This document shows positions 53,455 through 62,828 of a stretch of 64,000 bases of DNA, piece by piece; position 1 is the first letter of the stretch, and every line of letters starts with the position of its first letter. The notes below the pieces were generated by a model. It was given only the letters and a program-made list of their open reading frames with translations, was not told the origin of the DNA and made no database searches. The translations under genes and the position numbers were made by a program. The DNA comes from Mycolicibacterium sp. YH-1 (GTDB taxonomy: Bacteria; Actinomycetota; Actinomycetes; Mycobacteriales; Mycobacteriaceae), in NCBI RefSeq assembly GCF_022557175.1, contig NZ_CP092915.1:4340001-4404000 (forward strand). The letters run 5' to 3'.

Positions 53455-55428
53455 TCAGTGCTTGGCGTGGCACGCCTTGGGCGGTGAGGGCGGGAGGTCC
53501 AGTGCCGGGTTGCCGTCGAAGAAGCCCACCGGCTTGAGGTGGAATCCCGTGTAGGCACAGGGCATCACGGGCCAGTCCTCCGGCCGCACCACGTGATGTG
53601 CGCCGAGGGTGTACCAGAGCACCACGTCGGTGTCCTCCAGTGGCGCGTCATCGGCGACGTACTCGGGCAGACCCTGGGCGTCGGCGGATTGGTACATGTA
53701 ATCGCCGGCGGCGAACATCTCCCCCTGGTCATACCTGGTCACCCAGAGGTTGTGCTGCACGAAGCGGGCGCGGTCGTAGATGTGCGATCCCTCCTGCACC
53801 ATCACGGGCACGATGTCCTTCGGCACCAGCTTGTAGGCCACCGGGGCGCCGAGTTCATTGCACTTCGACGGGTTGGTGATCTTCCAGTACCGGCCGGTCT
53901 GCCAATCCCAGTCCCGCGCACCGTCGGCCTCCGACGCCACCAGCGTGTCGCGGGTGATCCATGCGTTGTGATGCGGATTGAGTGCGGCGTCAGGCTCGGG
54001 AATCGAATCCACCTCGTACACACTGTTTCCCGGCCCGTCGATGCTCATGTCCAGCCGGAAGTTGAAGAAGTGCTGGTGATTGGGCCCGTAAATCCCCGGG
54101 GCCACCATCTTGCCCCAGCGCGGCACCTCGCCGTCCTCGATGGCACCCGTGGTGAGCACACCGGACAGCTTGACCTCGACCTCGATGGAGGCGTCGTTGT
54201 AGAGGTACCAGAAGAAGCCGTACTCGTAGTTTCCTACGGTGCAGATCATCGAGATCACCAGCCGCCGCGAACGCCGCACCTCAACCTCGCCGGTGCGGAA
54301 GTCGGTGTGCTTCCAGGAGATTCCGAAGTCCTCCTCGTGCATGCAGATGGCGTTGGGGATCGTCACCGCATTGCCGTCGGAGTCGTTTACCGTGCCGTCG
54401 AAGTAGTGAATCTCACCCAGACAGTCACAGCCAAGCGTCAGCGGGTTGGCCGAGAACCCCATGCCGACCTCACCCATGTCGAAGACGTTCTTGTTCCAGT
54501 GCGTCGGCGATGTGTCGCCGTACGGCACGACCATCTCCGACAGCGAACCCCGGTACATGATCGGCCGCGTCGCGCCGCGGTCGGTGTAGGAGACCTCGTG
54601 CAGTGTGATGCCCTCGCGCGGGTTGAAGCCGATCCGCAGCGACCACTTCTGCCATTGCACGTGCCAGCCGTCGACGGTGAAGCTCGGGCCGTCGGGCTGG
54701 GTTATCTCGATGGGCTTCACGTCGGAGCGGAACTCGGTGAACGCGGGCCGGTTGTTCTCGTCGAACATGAATCGCGGGTCGTAGTTGCCTGCCGTGGGCG
54801 GGAGCGGCACCACACCGTGGTCCTCGATCTCGATGACCTCCATCGTGTCGAGGTTGAAGGTGACGATCAGACCCTCGACCGGGCGCGCGTAGCCGTGTTC
54901 GGATGGCGCGGCCCGCATGAACGTCAGTGGCCGGCACACCAGCGGTGCGTTGTCGTAGTGATCCTGCGCGCCGTAGTAGCCCGCAGGCCACGGGTCGATC
55001 ATCGCCAGGCTGAAGTCAGTGACGCCTCGCTTGCGCATCGCCTCCTGCCAGCGGGGGTCCTCGCGGACCCTCTCCTCCACCCCCGTCATATGCTCCACCA
55101 GATACGACGGGAAGCGCCCCGGGATCGACTTCCACGACTCGATCACGCGCGCTCCGAGGTCGACGACCGCCTCGTAGATCATCTTCGCCGCGGCGTCGTA
55201 CATGGACGCGAACGCACACCGCGGGACCTCGAGCCCGGTGAATGTCAGGTCCACGTTCTTGGCGGGTTCGGCAAGCTGGATCATCACGAATTTCAGTGTC
55301 GGCGTGGAGTATTCGGATGCCATGATGATCGACGCCGCGGCCTCAATCTCGGCGCCGTTCAGGGGATCCAGCGGATACCGCGTCACCGCTTCGCCCATGC
55401 CGGACAGGACCGTGTCTTCCATCGTCAT
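53455..55428 (-). CDS. Copper-containing primary amine oxidase
   Basis: 657 residues. Oxidises a primary amine to aldehyde, ammonia and H2O2. The topaquinone precursor Tyr is in TVGNYEYG (consensus TxxNYD/EY). Copper ligands are HQH in GPNHQHFFNF and a C-terminal His in AYTGFHLKP. The catalytic base Asp is probably in NVFDMGEVGMG. No signal peptide, so it is cytosolic. Last gene of a five-gene run, 4 nt behind the permease that likely imports the amine. Confidence 0.94.
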   Translation of the reverse strand: MTMEDTVLSGMGEAVTRYPLDPLNGAEIEAAASIIMASEYSTPTLKFVMIQLAEPAKNVDLTFTGLEVPRCAFASMYDAAAKMIYEAVVDLGARVIESWKSIPGRFPSYLVEHMTGVEERVREDPRWQEAMRKRGVTDFSLAMIDPWPAGYYGAQDHYDNAPLVCRPLTFMRAAPSEHGYARPVEGLIVTFNLDTMEVIEIEDHGVVPLPPTAGNYDPRFMFDENNRPAFTEFRSDVKPIEITQPDGPSFTVDGWHVQWQKWSLRIGFNPREGITLHEVSYTDRGATRPIMYRGSLSEMVVPYGDTSPTHWNKNVFDMGEVGMGFSANPLTLGCDCLGEIHYFDGTVNDSDGNAVTIPNAICMHEEDFGISWKHTDFRTGEVEVRRSRRLVISMICTVGNYEYGFFWYLYNDASIEVEVKLSGVLTTGAIEDGEVPRWGKMVAPGIYGPNHQHFFNFRLDMSIDGPGNSVYEVDSIPEPDAALNPHHNAWITRDTLVASEADGARDWDWQTGRYWKITNPSKCNELGAPVAYKLVPKDIVPVMVQEGSHIYDRARFVQHNLWVTRYDQGEMFAAGDYMYQSADAQGLPEYVADDAPLEDTDVVLWYTLGAHHVVRPEDWPVMPCAYTGFHLKPVGFFDGNPALDLPPSPPKACHAKH

Positions 55429-55432
55429 GCTG

Positions 55433-56950
55433 CTACACCGCTTCCGTGTCGGACTTCGCGTCCTTCGTGAGATCGAAGACCGCCAGATGTGCCAGCGCGT
55501 CCTCCTGACTTACCTTGTGCGCCGAACGCCTGCCGAACACGAACACGATCAGTCCCAGGGCGAACATGCCCAGGCTGATGCCGCCGACCCATGTCATCCA
55601 GGTGGCGGCGGGCACGTCAATCCAGGGCGTCACGAACGAGTAGTAGACGCCGCCGATCGTGCCCAGCGTGCCAACGATGACCGTGATCCACACGCCGACC
55701 ATGCCGCCAGGAATGCGCCAGAACGTCTCCGTGGCATAGCGATCGGCGTACTTCTTGCGCGCGACGATCACCGGGATGAGGAAGAAGAAACCCGACAGCA
55801 GCCACACCGTGCTCAGGCCGCCCTGCAGATAGATGGTCACGTTGGCCATGCTGCTCTGCGAGTACAAGCCGACCAGGATCAGCGATGAGATGACGCCCTG
55901 AATCAGGATGGCGGACACCGGGTTGCGGGTGCGGGGGTTGAGGTGGGTGAATATGCGCGGCAGGTGTCGCTCGAGGCCCGAGACGAAGATCAGGCGCGAG
56001 TAGGCCACCTGGTAGGTCATGAGTGCCACGATGATGATGCCGGCCAGCACGACCGCGCCGATCTCCATCAAACCGGGAAATCCTGAGACCCCGAGGTTGG
56101 CGATGACACCCGTCACCGGGTCGATTTCGTCGCTCGGGAGGACCATGATCGTGCCCAGCGTCGTCATCAGATAGATGGCAACCAATGCAATCGAACCCCA
56201 GAGGATCATCCTCGGGCCGCTGCGGCGCACCGACAGGAACTCCGCTCCCATGTTGTACGGCGTCTCGACACCGAGCAGATACAGCAGCACGGTGCCGTAC
56301 AGGAACCCCGCAACGGCGAAGTTGGGGATCGTCGCGTCGTGCCAGCTGAACGGGGTGGCGGAACCGTTCTCGACGGCGAACAGGAGACCGCAGATGAAGA
56401 TTGTCAGCGTCAGGATGCAGTAGACGACGAAGACGACGTTCATGATCCTCTGATTGGCGGCGAGCTTCGCCAGCGCCAGCCCGATGACCGTCCACAGGAT
56501 CACCAGCTGCAGGATGATGCTGGTCGTCAAGCCCAGTTCGGTGTGGAATGCCAGCAGAAGGAACTGCAGAACGACCGCGGGTGAGGACGCGGCGTTCAGG
56601 ATCACCGGCACCCACGACAGGTAACCGCCGATGAATCCCCAGGTTTCGCCCATGGTTCTGGTGGCCCAGATGTACACACCACCTTGGCCGGGCCAGAGAT
56701 TGCCGAGTTCCACCACGGCCATGCCGGCGGGGATGAGGAAGGTGAGGATGCCGAGCACCCACATCGGGATGGCCGTCCAGCCACCCGCTGCCATGATCGA
56801 CGATCCGGTGACCCAGCAGATGATGAACACGTATGCCGCAGTGAGACCGAACGTGCTCATCACCTTCGGCAGAATCTGTTCGGGGACCAGCTCGGTGGTC
56901 ATGAGCTTGTCGCGGTCGGATGGCGGGGCTGCTTCGAGTTCTTGTGTCAT
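55433..56950 (-). CDS. APC superfamily amino acid/amine permease
   Basis: 505 residues from ATG 56950 with GGGAGAG upstream. About 12 membrane segments. N-terminal FGLTAAYVFIICWVTGSSIMAAGGW and GNLWPGQGGVYIWATRTMGE fit the APC fold. It differs clearly from the permease at 1176. Directly upstream of the amine oxidase, it should import that enzyme's substrate. Confidence 0.9.
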   Translation of the reverse strand: MTQELEAAPPSDRDKLMTTELVPEQILPKVMSTFGLTAAYVFIICWVTGSSIMAAGGWTAIPMWVLGILTFLIPAGMAVVELGNLWPGQGGVYIWATRTMGETWGFIGGYLSWVPVILNAASSPAVVLQFLLLAFHTELGLTTSIILQLVILWTVIGLALAKLAANQRIMNVVFVVYCILTLTIFICGLLFAVENGSATPFSWHDATIPNFAVAGFLYGTVLLYLLGVETPYNMGAEFLSVRRSGPRMILWGSIALVAIYLMTTLGTIMVLPSDEIDPVTGVIANLGVSGFPGLMEIGAVVLAGIIIVALMTYQVAYSRLIFVSGLERHLPRIFTHLNPRTRNPVSAILIQGVISSLILVGLYSQSSMANVTIYLQGGLSTVWLLSGFFFLIPVIVARKKYADRYATETFWRIPGGMVGVWITVIVGTLGTIGGVYYSFVTPWIDVPAATWMTWVGGISLGMFALGLIVFVFGRRSAHKVSQEDALAHLAVFDLTKDAKSDTEAV

Positions 56951-56979
56951 GAGTTCTCTCCCAATCGGATTCACGCAGA

Positions 56980-57702
56980 TCAGTTGACGATTTGTCCGTC
57001 TTTCATCCGGACGACACGGCTCGCTTCGTCGGCCACCGTAGCGTCATGAGTGCTGGCCACGACCGTGACGCCGAGCGTCAGGCACAGGTCGCGCAGCATC
57101 CGCACCACCGTCTCCCCCGTGCGGTGATCCAGGTTCGCGGTCGGCTCATCGGCAAGCACCAGGGTGGGGTTGCTGATGAGGGACCGCGCGATGGCGGTGC
57201 GCTGCTGCTCACCGCCGGACATCTTGGTGGGCTGATGGTTCACCCGGTGGCCGAGTCCGACGAGTTCGAGCAATTCGGTGGCGCGCTTGCGCAGTGCCTT
57301 GCGGTCATAGGGCTCGAACATCAACGGAAGCTCGACGTTCTCGACGGCGGAGAGGAAGGGGATCAGGTTGTAGCTCTGGAAGATGAACCCGATGGTGTCG
57401 TGGCGGAGCGCCGCGAACTGGCTCTCGGTGAGCTGCGCGGTGTCCCTGCCTGCCACCTTCACGATCCCCTTGGTGGGACGATCGAGGCCACCGATGATGT
57501 TCAGCAGCGTCGACTTCCCGCTGCCGCTGGGACCCATCAGGCAGACGAACTCGCCGGGCACGACCTGTAGTTCGGCGGCCACCAACGCCTTGACCACCTC
57601 ATCGCCGAACTTGTGCAACTTCCACACGTCGGAGATCTCGATGACGGGTGCCGTCGTCGTGGACGATGCGGCCTCGGCCACGCTCGCGTCGATGATGGTC
57701 AT
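56980..57702 (-). CDS. ABC transporter ATPase (MacB/LolD type)
   Basis: 240 residues. Walker A GPSGSGKST, Q-loop FQSYNLIPF, signature MSGGEQQRTAIARSL, Walker B LVLADEPTANLD, and H-loop STHD. The NLIPFLSAVENVELPL segment is typical of ATPases working with FtsX-fold permeases. The preceding FtsX stop directly abuts its ATG (TGAATG). The amine permease follows 29 nt later. Confidence 0.95.
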   Translation of the reverse strand: MTIIDASVAEAASSTTTAPVIEISDVWKLHKFGDEVVKALVAAELQVVPGEFVCLMGPSGSGKSTLLNIIGGLDRPTKGIVKVAGRDTAQLTESQFAALRHDTIGFIFQSYNLIPFLSAVENVELPLMFEPYDRKALRKRATELLELVGLGHRVNHQPTKMSGGEQQRTAIARSLISNPTLVLADEPTANLDHRTGETVVRMLRDLCLTLGVTVVASTHDATVADEASRVVRMKDGQIVN

Positions 57703-58290
57703 TCAGCCTCCAGATGAGAGTGAGCGGATCGGTGGCCGCGACGCTGCGTTCCATGTGGGCACGATGCTGGTGGCCAGTGCGGCCAGAATGCTGACGACGA
57801 CGGAGATCACGACGCCGAGCAGTAGCCCGCCGACCGCGACACCGGTGGGAACCAGGCCCATCGCGTTGAGAGTGAACGCGGCGATGACGGCGACTGCCGC
57901 TCCCCCGACCGCACCGAGCACCGCGGCGATCGCGGGCTCGACCAGAAGCGCCGCCACGACGGGTCCTCGCGGAATACCGTTGGCCCCCAGCACTCCAAGC
58001 TCACGGGTCCGGTGCGCGACGGTGCGCGTGGTGGCCACGGCCACCTCGACCACGCCCACCAGCAGAACGGTCACCGCGATCAGGACCACCGCACTCGCGA
58101 TCTGATCTGCATGGCCGAGCGATGCCGACTGCGCGCGGATGCCGTCGGCCATCCCGAACACGATGACGACAAGGAACGCTCCGGTCGCCGTGGTGATCGC
58201 GGGCAGGATCATCTCACCGAGCCGCCGGCGAGCCGACAGCCAGCCATAGGCCAGTCCCCTGCTCAGCATGTTTCTCCTCGCCCCGGTCAT
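57703..58290 (-). CDS. FtsX-like permease, short form without extracellular domain
   Basis: 195 residues with four hydrophobic segments: about residues 28-50, 62-85, 110-135 and 145-180. It has VAHRTRELGVLGANGIPRGPVVAALLVEPA, the coupling-loop region of FtsX/MacB proteins. The large periplasmic domain normally between TM1 and TM2 is absent, so only a hairpin remains. It starts in the last codons of the other FtsX gene (4-nt overlap) and is followed without gap by the ATPase. Together they should form a heteromeric exporter. Confidence 0.85.
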   Translation of the reverse strand: MTGARRNMLSRGLAYGWLSARRRLGEMILPAITTATGAFLVVIVFGMADGIRAQSASLGHADQIASAVVLIAVTVLLVGVVEVAVATTRTVAHRTRELGVLGANGIPRGPVVAALLVEPAIAAVLGAVGGAAVAVIAAFTLNAMGLVPTGVAVGGLLLGVVISVVVSILAALATSIVPTWNAASRPPIRSLSSGG

Positions 58291-59456
58291 CTATCCCCCA
58301 ACAGGTCAACGGGCCGCTGTTGCAACAGCCGGTGCACGGGCACCAGCGCGCCGACAATGGCCATTGCGGGCAGGAACGCCGCGACCATCGCCGCTGCCTG
58401 GGCCCAGGCGATGGGTGTCGCGATATCCGGAATGACCAGGGCGACAGCGGCTCCCGCACCGGCGACCCCGACGACGTACGCAACGATGAACACGATCGCC
58501 GACTCGACGAGGAAGAAGTACAGCACCTCGTCGGCCAGACCGATGCTCGACATGATGCCGAACTCGCGCTTGCGTTCGGCGACGGCGGCGAGGAACGACG
58601 ACAGGGCGATGACGAAGCCGAGGATCAGGCCAATCGTCGAGATCAGACCCAATGTGGAGCTGGTGACCTTTCCCGAGAACAGTGCCGAGTACATCTGCTC
58701 GAAGCTCAGTGGACCCGAGCCGCCGACGGTGTCATAGATCAGCCCGGCGCCATGCGGATCGGGTGTCACCGCCGGGTCAGCGGTGGACGGCAGGTCGACC
58801 GCGGCGCCGAACACCTGCGCGAGGTCGCGCCGCTTCTCCTGGCCCTTGGGAGCGTGCACCGTCCACCACGCGTGATCGCCGACGACGGCCTGCGCGCGGG
58901 CGGTCGAGACGTACGCGCTCTGTCCCCCACCTGGGGCGACCGCGACCGTCAGGGTGTCACCTGCCAGGACGATCTGATCGCCGGGGCCCCTGCCGAGGCG
59001 CTCGGCCAGTTGCGATCCCAATGTGACTTGGTTGCTCGGGATCTCGTCGCTGCCGCGGAGCGAAACCGTCTCACCACCGATGTGCGTGACACCGGATGGC
59101 GTCCAGGTGGCGGTCCAGCCAGGCGGTGCCGTGAACGTTGGTGCGGCACCGCCGGCGACCAATGCCTGGGCAGCCGAGTCGTAGTACACACCCTCGGCGG
59201 GAACAACCCACAGTTGGGCGTCGCCGAGAACGTCGGTCACGGCGTCAGCGCCGGTGATCGCGAAACTCGCCGAGATGGTACGGACGATCGTCACACAGGC
59301 GATGGCCAGTGCGATACCGACGACGGACAGCACAAACCGCTCGGGGCGTCGGCGGATGTTCGCCAGCGCAAACCGGATCAGACACGTCAGCGTGTTGCCC
59401 GAGGTTGCGGTGGCGATCGCCGGTGATCGAACGGTTGTGGGCGCAGGGGTCTCCAC
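58287..59456 (-). CDS. FtsX-like permease with extracytoplasmic domain (MacB type)
   Basis: 389 residues from GTG 59456. TM1 near residues 40-60, then a soluble extracytoplasmic domain of about 190 residues (MacB-PCD-like), then three TM helices from about 265. AVAERKREFGIMSSIGLADEVLYFFLVESA is the coupling region. It forms the larger half of the ABC exporter with the next two genes. The substrate is unknown; lipoprotein, peptide or drug are family precedents. Confidence 0.9.
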   Translation of the reverse strand: METPAPTTVRSPAIATATSGNTLTCLIRFALANIRRRPERFVLSVVGIALAIACVTIVRTISASFAITGADAVTDVLGDAQLWVVPAEGVYYDSAAQALVAGGAAPTFTAPPGWTATWTPSGVTHIGGETVSLRGSDEIPSNQVTLGSQLAERLGRGPGDQIVLAGDTLTVAVAPGGGQSAYVSTARAQAVVGDHAWWTVHAPKGQEKRRDLAQVFGAAVDLPSTADPAVTPDPHGAGLIYDTVGGSGPLSFEQMYSALFSGKVTSSTLGLISTIGLILGFVIALSSFLAAVAERKREFGIMSSIGLADEVLYFFLVESAIVFIVAYVVGVAGAGAAVALVIPDIATPIAWAQAAAMVAAFLPAMAIVGALVPVHRLLQQRPVDLLGDR

Positions 59457-59674
59457 ACGGAGAAGACTGCGGCCATCCTGTTTCCTCGGTGGCGACTACC
59501 GGTGTCACGCAGGTTAACTCGCCGACGGCGCCGTTACGTCGCTGTGTCACAGCGGCTACGGATCTCGTTGCGAACTCAGTCTCGAACACGCCTCACCGCC
59601 CCGAGGATCGCCCCTGCGGCCATTGCGTCAACGGCCCGACCAGCGCATCAGCACACCGCACGAAGTGGCAACGG

Positions 59675-61246
59675 ATGCAACGAATCACGGCTATTGTCTT
59701 CCTGGTGCAAAGATCCGGCGCCACACTCGCGGCCCTCACCCTGCTGCCCGCTCTGCTGATCGGCGGCTGTGCCCAACAGCCCGCTTCCGCGCCCGAGTCC
59801 GCACCCGCGCCATCGGGGGCGACCTTCGAGTCCGCCCCGTGCCCGAACCCCAATATGGCCGGCGTCCCGGCGGCCGATCTCGGTCCGGAGTTCTCCTGCG
59901 GCTTCCTGGTGGTTCCGGAGAACCGCAACCGGCCCGACGATCGCACCATCAAGATCGCAGTCGCCCGCGCCAAGGCCCAGTCGGCCGATCCGCGGCCCGA
60001 CCCGCTGGTCTACCTCACCGGCGGACCGGGTGGTCCTGGCCTACCGCTTGGCAACGGCTTGGTCGCGACAGGCCTCAATCGGGACCGCGACCTCATCGTC
60101 GTCGACCAGCGCGGCACACTGCACTCACAGCCAGCCCTCACCTGCCCCGAGATCGACGGCTTCGTCGACAGCGCGCTGGGAATGTCAATCCAGGCGCCGA
60201 GTACGGCCGAGAAGGACCTGGCCGCGGTGCGGGCATGCCGTGACCGGCTGACCGGCGAGGGCATCGACCTGGCGTCTTTCGACACCACCGAGAATGCCGC
60301 GGACATCGCCGATCTCCGCACCGCGCTGGGAATCGAGGAGTGGAACGTCTATGGCGTGTCCTATGGCAGTGATCTCGCACTGCAACTGCTGCGCGATCAC
60401 CCCGAGGGCATCCGCAGCATCGTGGTGGACTCCCTGGCGCCACCCCAGACGAATCTGATCGAGCGGTTCTGGCCCAGCGCGGCGGAGGGACAGGCGGCGC
60501 TGTTCGACGCGTGTGAGGCGCAACCCGCGTGTGCACGCGCCTACCCCGGTCTGGCCGATGAGTTCACGGCCACCGTGAACCGGCTGGCCAGGGAACCTGT
60601 CGTCGTCGACGTGCCCGGCGCCGCCGGAGCGCCTCAACGGCGGGTGGTCATCGACGGCTACACACTGGCCAACCTGGTGGTCTCCTCGACGCTGAACACC
60701 CGTCTCATCCCAGCCCTGCCCAAGGCAATTCACGCCATCGCCACCGGCGATCCTGCCCCGGCGGCGGGTCTGTTGGCGGCAGCGATCGGTCCTCCGAACA
60801 TCGTCGGCTACGGCCTGACCTATGGCGTGTTCTGCCGCGAGAGTGTGGCGTTCACCGATACACCGCCGATTCTCGCCGCGGCACAGCGAGCGCTTCCACT
60901 GCTGCCCACCGAGGTGTTGTCGCTGGTGCCGCAGGCACCGCGAATCGTCGACGAGTGCGGCGTGTGGAACGTCGGTGCCGCCGACAAGGCCGTGCACGCA
61001 CCGGTGCGCAGCGAGGTCCCCGCGCTGTTGCTGGCCGGCACGCTGGACGCCGTCACGCCACCCAGTCAGGCCGATGTGGCCGCCGAGGGTCTACCGAACG
61101 GGCACGTCGTCCGCATCGCCGGTTCAGGACACGACGTGCTGAGCACCTCGACGTGCGCACAGCAGATCACGATCGACTTCCTCGATGACCCAACCGATTA
61201 CGACGCGGGATGTGCAGCCACAACCCGCGTACCCCCGTTCGACTAG
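59675..61246 (+). CDS. Lipoprotein alpha/beta hydrolase, TAP-like peptidase family
   Basis: About 523 residues from ATG 59675 (GTG 59705 is a tighter alternative just before the hydrophobic core). Signal peptide with lipobox LLIGGC, then an Ala/Pro/Ser linker. Nucleophile elbow YGVSYGSDLAL, oxyanion region YLTGGPGGPG, Asp in LAGTLDAVTPP and His in GSGHDVLS. The C-terminal TAP-like module matches Streptomyces tripeptidyl aminopeptidases. Cell-surface esterase or peptidase, similar to the CaeA/Rv2672 types of mycobacteria. Shares a convergent stop overlap with amiC. Confidence 0.9.
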   Translation: MQRITAIVFLVQRSGATLAALTLLPALLIGGCAQQPASAPESAPAPSGATFESAPCPNPNMAGVPAADLGPEFSCGFLVVPENRNRPDDRTIKIAVARAKAQSADPRPDPLVYLTGGPGGPGLPLGNGLVATGLNRDRDLIVVDQRGTLHSQPALTCPEIDGFVDSALGMSIQAPSTAEKDLAAVRACRDRLTGEGIDLASFDTTENAADIADLRTALGIEEWNVYGVSYGSDLALQLLRDHPEGIRSIVVDSLAPPQTNLIERFWPSAAEGQAALFDACEAQPACARAYPGLADEFTATVNRLAREPVVVDVPGAAGAPQRRVVIDGYTLANLVVSSTLNTRLIPALPKAIHAIATGDPAPAAGLLAAAIGPPNIVGYGLTYGVFCRESVAFTDTPPILAAAQRALPLLPTEVLSLVPQAPRIVDECGVWNVGAADKAVHAPVRSEVPALLLAGTLDAVTPPSQADVAAEGLPNGHVVRIAGSGHDVLSTSTCAQQITIDFLDDPTDYDAGCAATTRVPPFD

Positions 61247-62661
61247 AGCGCGACCAACGGCGGTCGACGGAACGCGTTGGCGGCCTCGAGTTCGAATGCC
61301 AGCTCCAACAACGTGGCGTCCTGACCGAGGCGCGCGCTGAGCATCACGCCGATCGGCAGGCCGTTCTCCGAGACTGCCAGCGGAAGTGAGATGGCGGGAT
61401 CGCCCGTGACGTTCTGCAGTGGCGTGAACGCCACCCAGTCCACCAGTCGCGAGATGATCTGGTCGTAGTCGGCCGTCGGGTCCAGATGTCCGACTTTCGG
61501 CGGCTCCTCGGCGAGCGTCGGTGTGAGAAGCACGTCGTAGGCCGAGACATCCTTGAGCATGCGCCGCCGCAACGACGCCAGGCGAGTGATCGCCACGGGC
61601 AGCCGGTGCAGGTTGCGGCCCGCATGCCGCTCCAGGCCCAGCGTGAGGTTGTCCAGCTTGCTGCGGTCGAACGAGGGGCCGAATCGCTGCTTGCCGCCGC
61701 GCACTAGCGCGAATGACAGCAGCGCCCAGTAGAGCAGGAAGTCATCGATGAACGAGGCGGGCACCGGAGGCCTGTCGAGGTACTCGACGCGATGGCCCAT
61801 CTGTTCAAGAAGCGCCGCTGCCTGCAGCGTGCGCTCGCGTACCTCCGGGCTGGCCTCCCGGATCACCGATTTGGTGAAGACACCGACCCGCAGACGCGAG
61901 CGGCCCGGCCCGGTGATGTCACCAATCGGCGCGAGCCTGGGGTTGCGCCAAGTCTTCTCGATCTCGCGGTAGAACGCGGCGGTATCGCGCACGGACCGGG
62001 TGACCACGCCGTTGGCGACGATCCGGATCGGCATCTGGCGCATGTCCTTGTCCAGCGGCAGCCGTCCGCGCGACGGTTTGAGTCCCACCAGACCGTTACA
62101 CGACGCCGGGATCCGGATGGACCCGCCGCCGTCGTTGGCGTGCGCGATGGGCACTACTCCGGATGCCACGAATGCCCCCGACCCCGAGGATGACGCCCCG
62201 GCGGTGCGCTCGGTGTCCCATGGGTTGCGAACGGCGCCGAGACGGGGATGCTCGGCTGATGCGCTGAAACCGAACTCCGACAGCTGCGTCTTACCAAGCG
62301 GAGTCAGCCCAGTGCCCAGATAGGCACGCACGAACTCGCCGTCGGTCGCCGCGGGCCGCGGTGCCCACGCGTCGGTACCCTCCATCATCGGCATACCCGC
62401 GGCCTGGACGTTGTCCTTGACGAACGTCGGTACGCCGTCGAAGAAGCCACCGTAGGAGTGCTGTGCCGCGGCTCGCGCGCGGGCCCTGTCAAAGGCCTCG
62501 TACGCCAGACCATTGAGCTGCGGGTTGACCTTCTGGGTCCGGGCGATCGCCGCCTCGACCGCCTCGGCGCGGGAGATCGCCCCCGACTTGATCGCGTCGA
62601 CCACCCCGACGGCATCCAATTCACCCAGCGCGTCGTCGTCGAACGCGGACACAAGTGCCAT
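61243..62661 (-). CDS. amiC: Amidase signature enzyme (AmiC-like)
   Basis: 472 residues from ATG 62661, nearly the length I recall for M. tuberculosis AmiC (Rv2888c, 473), and in the same relative position after pyrH. Ser-cisSer-Lys triad: Lys in TFVKDNVQAAG, Ser pair in GASSSGSGAFVASG, and GGGSIRIPASCNGLVGLKPSRGR (signature region). It hydrolyses an amide, substrate unknown. Divergent from the NRPS gene with an iron box 63 nt upstream of its start. Confidence 0.92.
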   Translation of the reverse strand: MALVSAFDDDALGELDAVGVVDAIKSGAISRAEAVEAAIARTQKVNPQLNGLAYEAFDRARARAAAQHSYGGFFDGVPTFVKDNVQAAGMPMMEGTDAWAPRPAATDGEFVRAYLGTGLTPLGKTQLSEFGFSASAEHPRLGAVRNPWDTERTAGASSSGSGAFVASGVVPIAHANDGGGSIRIPASCNGLVGLKPSRGRLPLDKDMRQMPIRIVANGVVTRSVRDTAAFYREIEKTWRNPRLAPIGDITGPGRSRLRVGVFTKSVIREASPEVRERTLQAAALLEQMGHRVEYLDRPPVPASFIDDFLLYWALLSFALVRGGKQRFGPSFDRSKLDNLTLGLERHAGRNLHRLPVAITRLASLRRRMLKDVSAYDVLLTPTLAEEPPKVGHLDPTADYDQIISRLVDWVAFTPLQNVTGDPAISLPLAVSENGLPIGVMLSARLGQDATLLELAFELEAANAFRRPPLVAL

Positions 62662-62723
62662 CGCACCGACGTTAGCAGCTGGCCGGGTAGCCAAAGAGGA
62701 AGTCAAAGAGGTAGCCCACAATT

Positions 62724-62742
62724 TTAGGTGAGGGCACCCTAA
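62724..62742. promoter_or_regulatory. IdeR iron box TTAGGTGAGGGCACCCTAA
   Basis: This 19-bp palindrome matches the mycobacterial IdeR consensus TTAGGTTAGGCTAACCTAA at 15 of 19 positions. It lies between the divergent amiC and NRPS genes, 87 nt before the NRPS GTG, so the NRPS should be repressed when iron is ample. Confidence 0.85.
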
Positions 62743-62777
62743 GCTGCGAGCGGCCTCTGCTCGCGATCGATCCGAGC

Positions 62778-62797
62778 CATGCCATGCCATGCCATCC
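62778..62797. repeat. Short tandem repeat (CCATG)3-CCATC
   Basis: Three exact CCATG units plus one CCATC lie in the leader of the NRPS gene, downstream of the iron box. Each unit contributes an ATG; the one at 62784 is in frame with the NRPS. Confidence 0.8.
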
Positions 62798-62828
62798 AGG
62801 ATCGGATCCAAGGAGCAAAACGCACATC

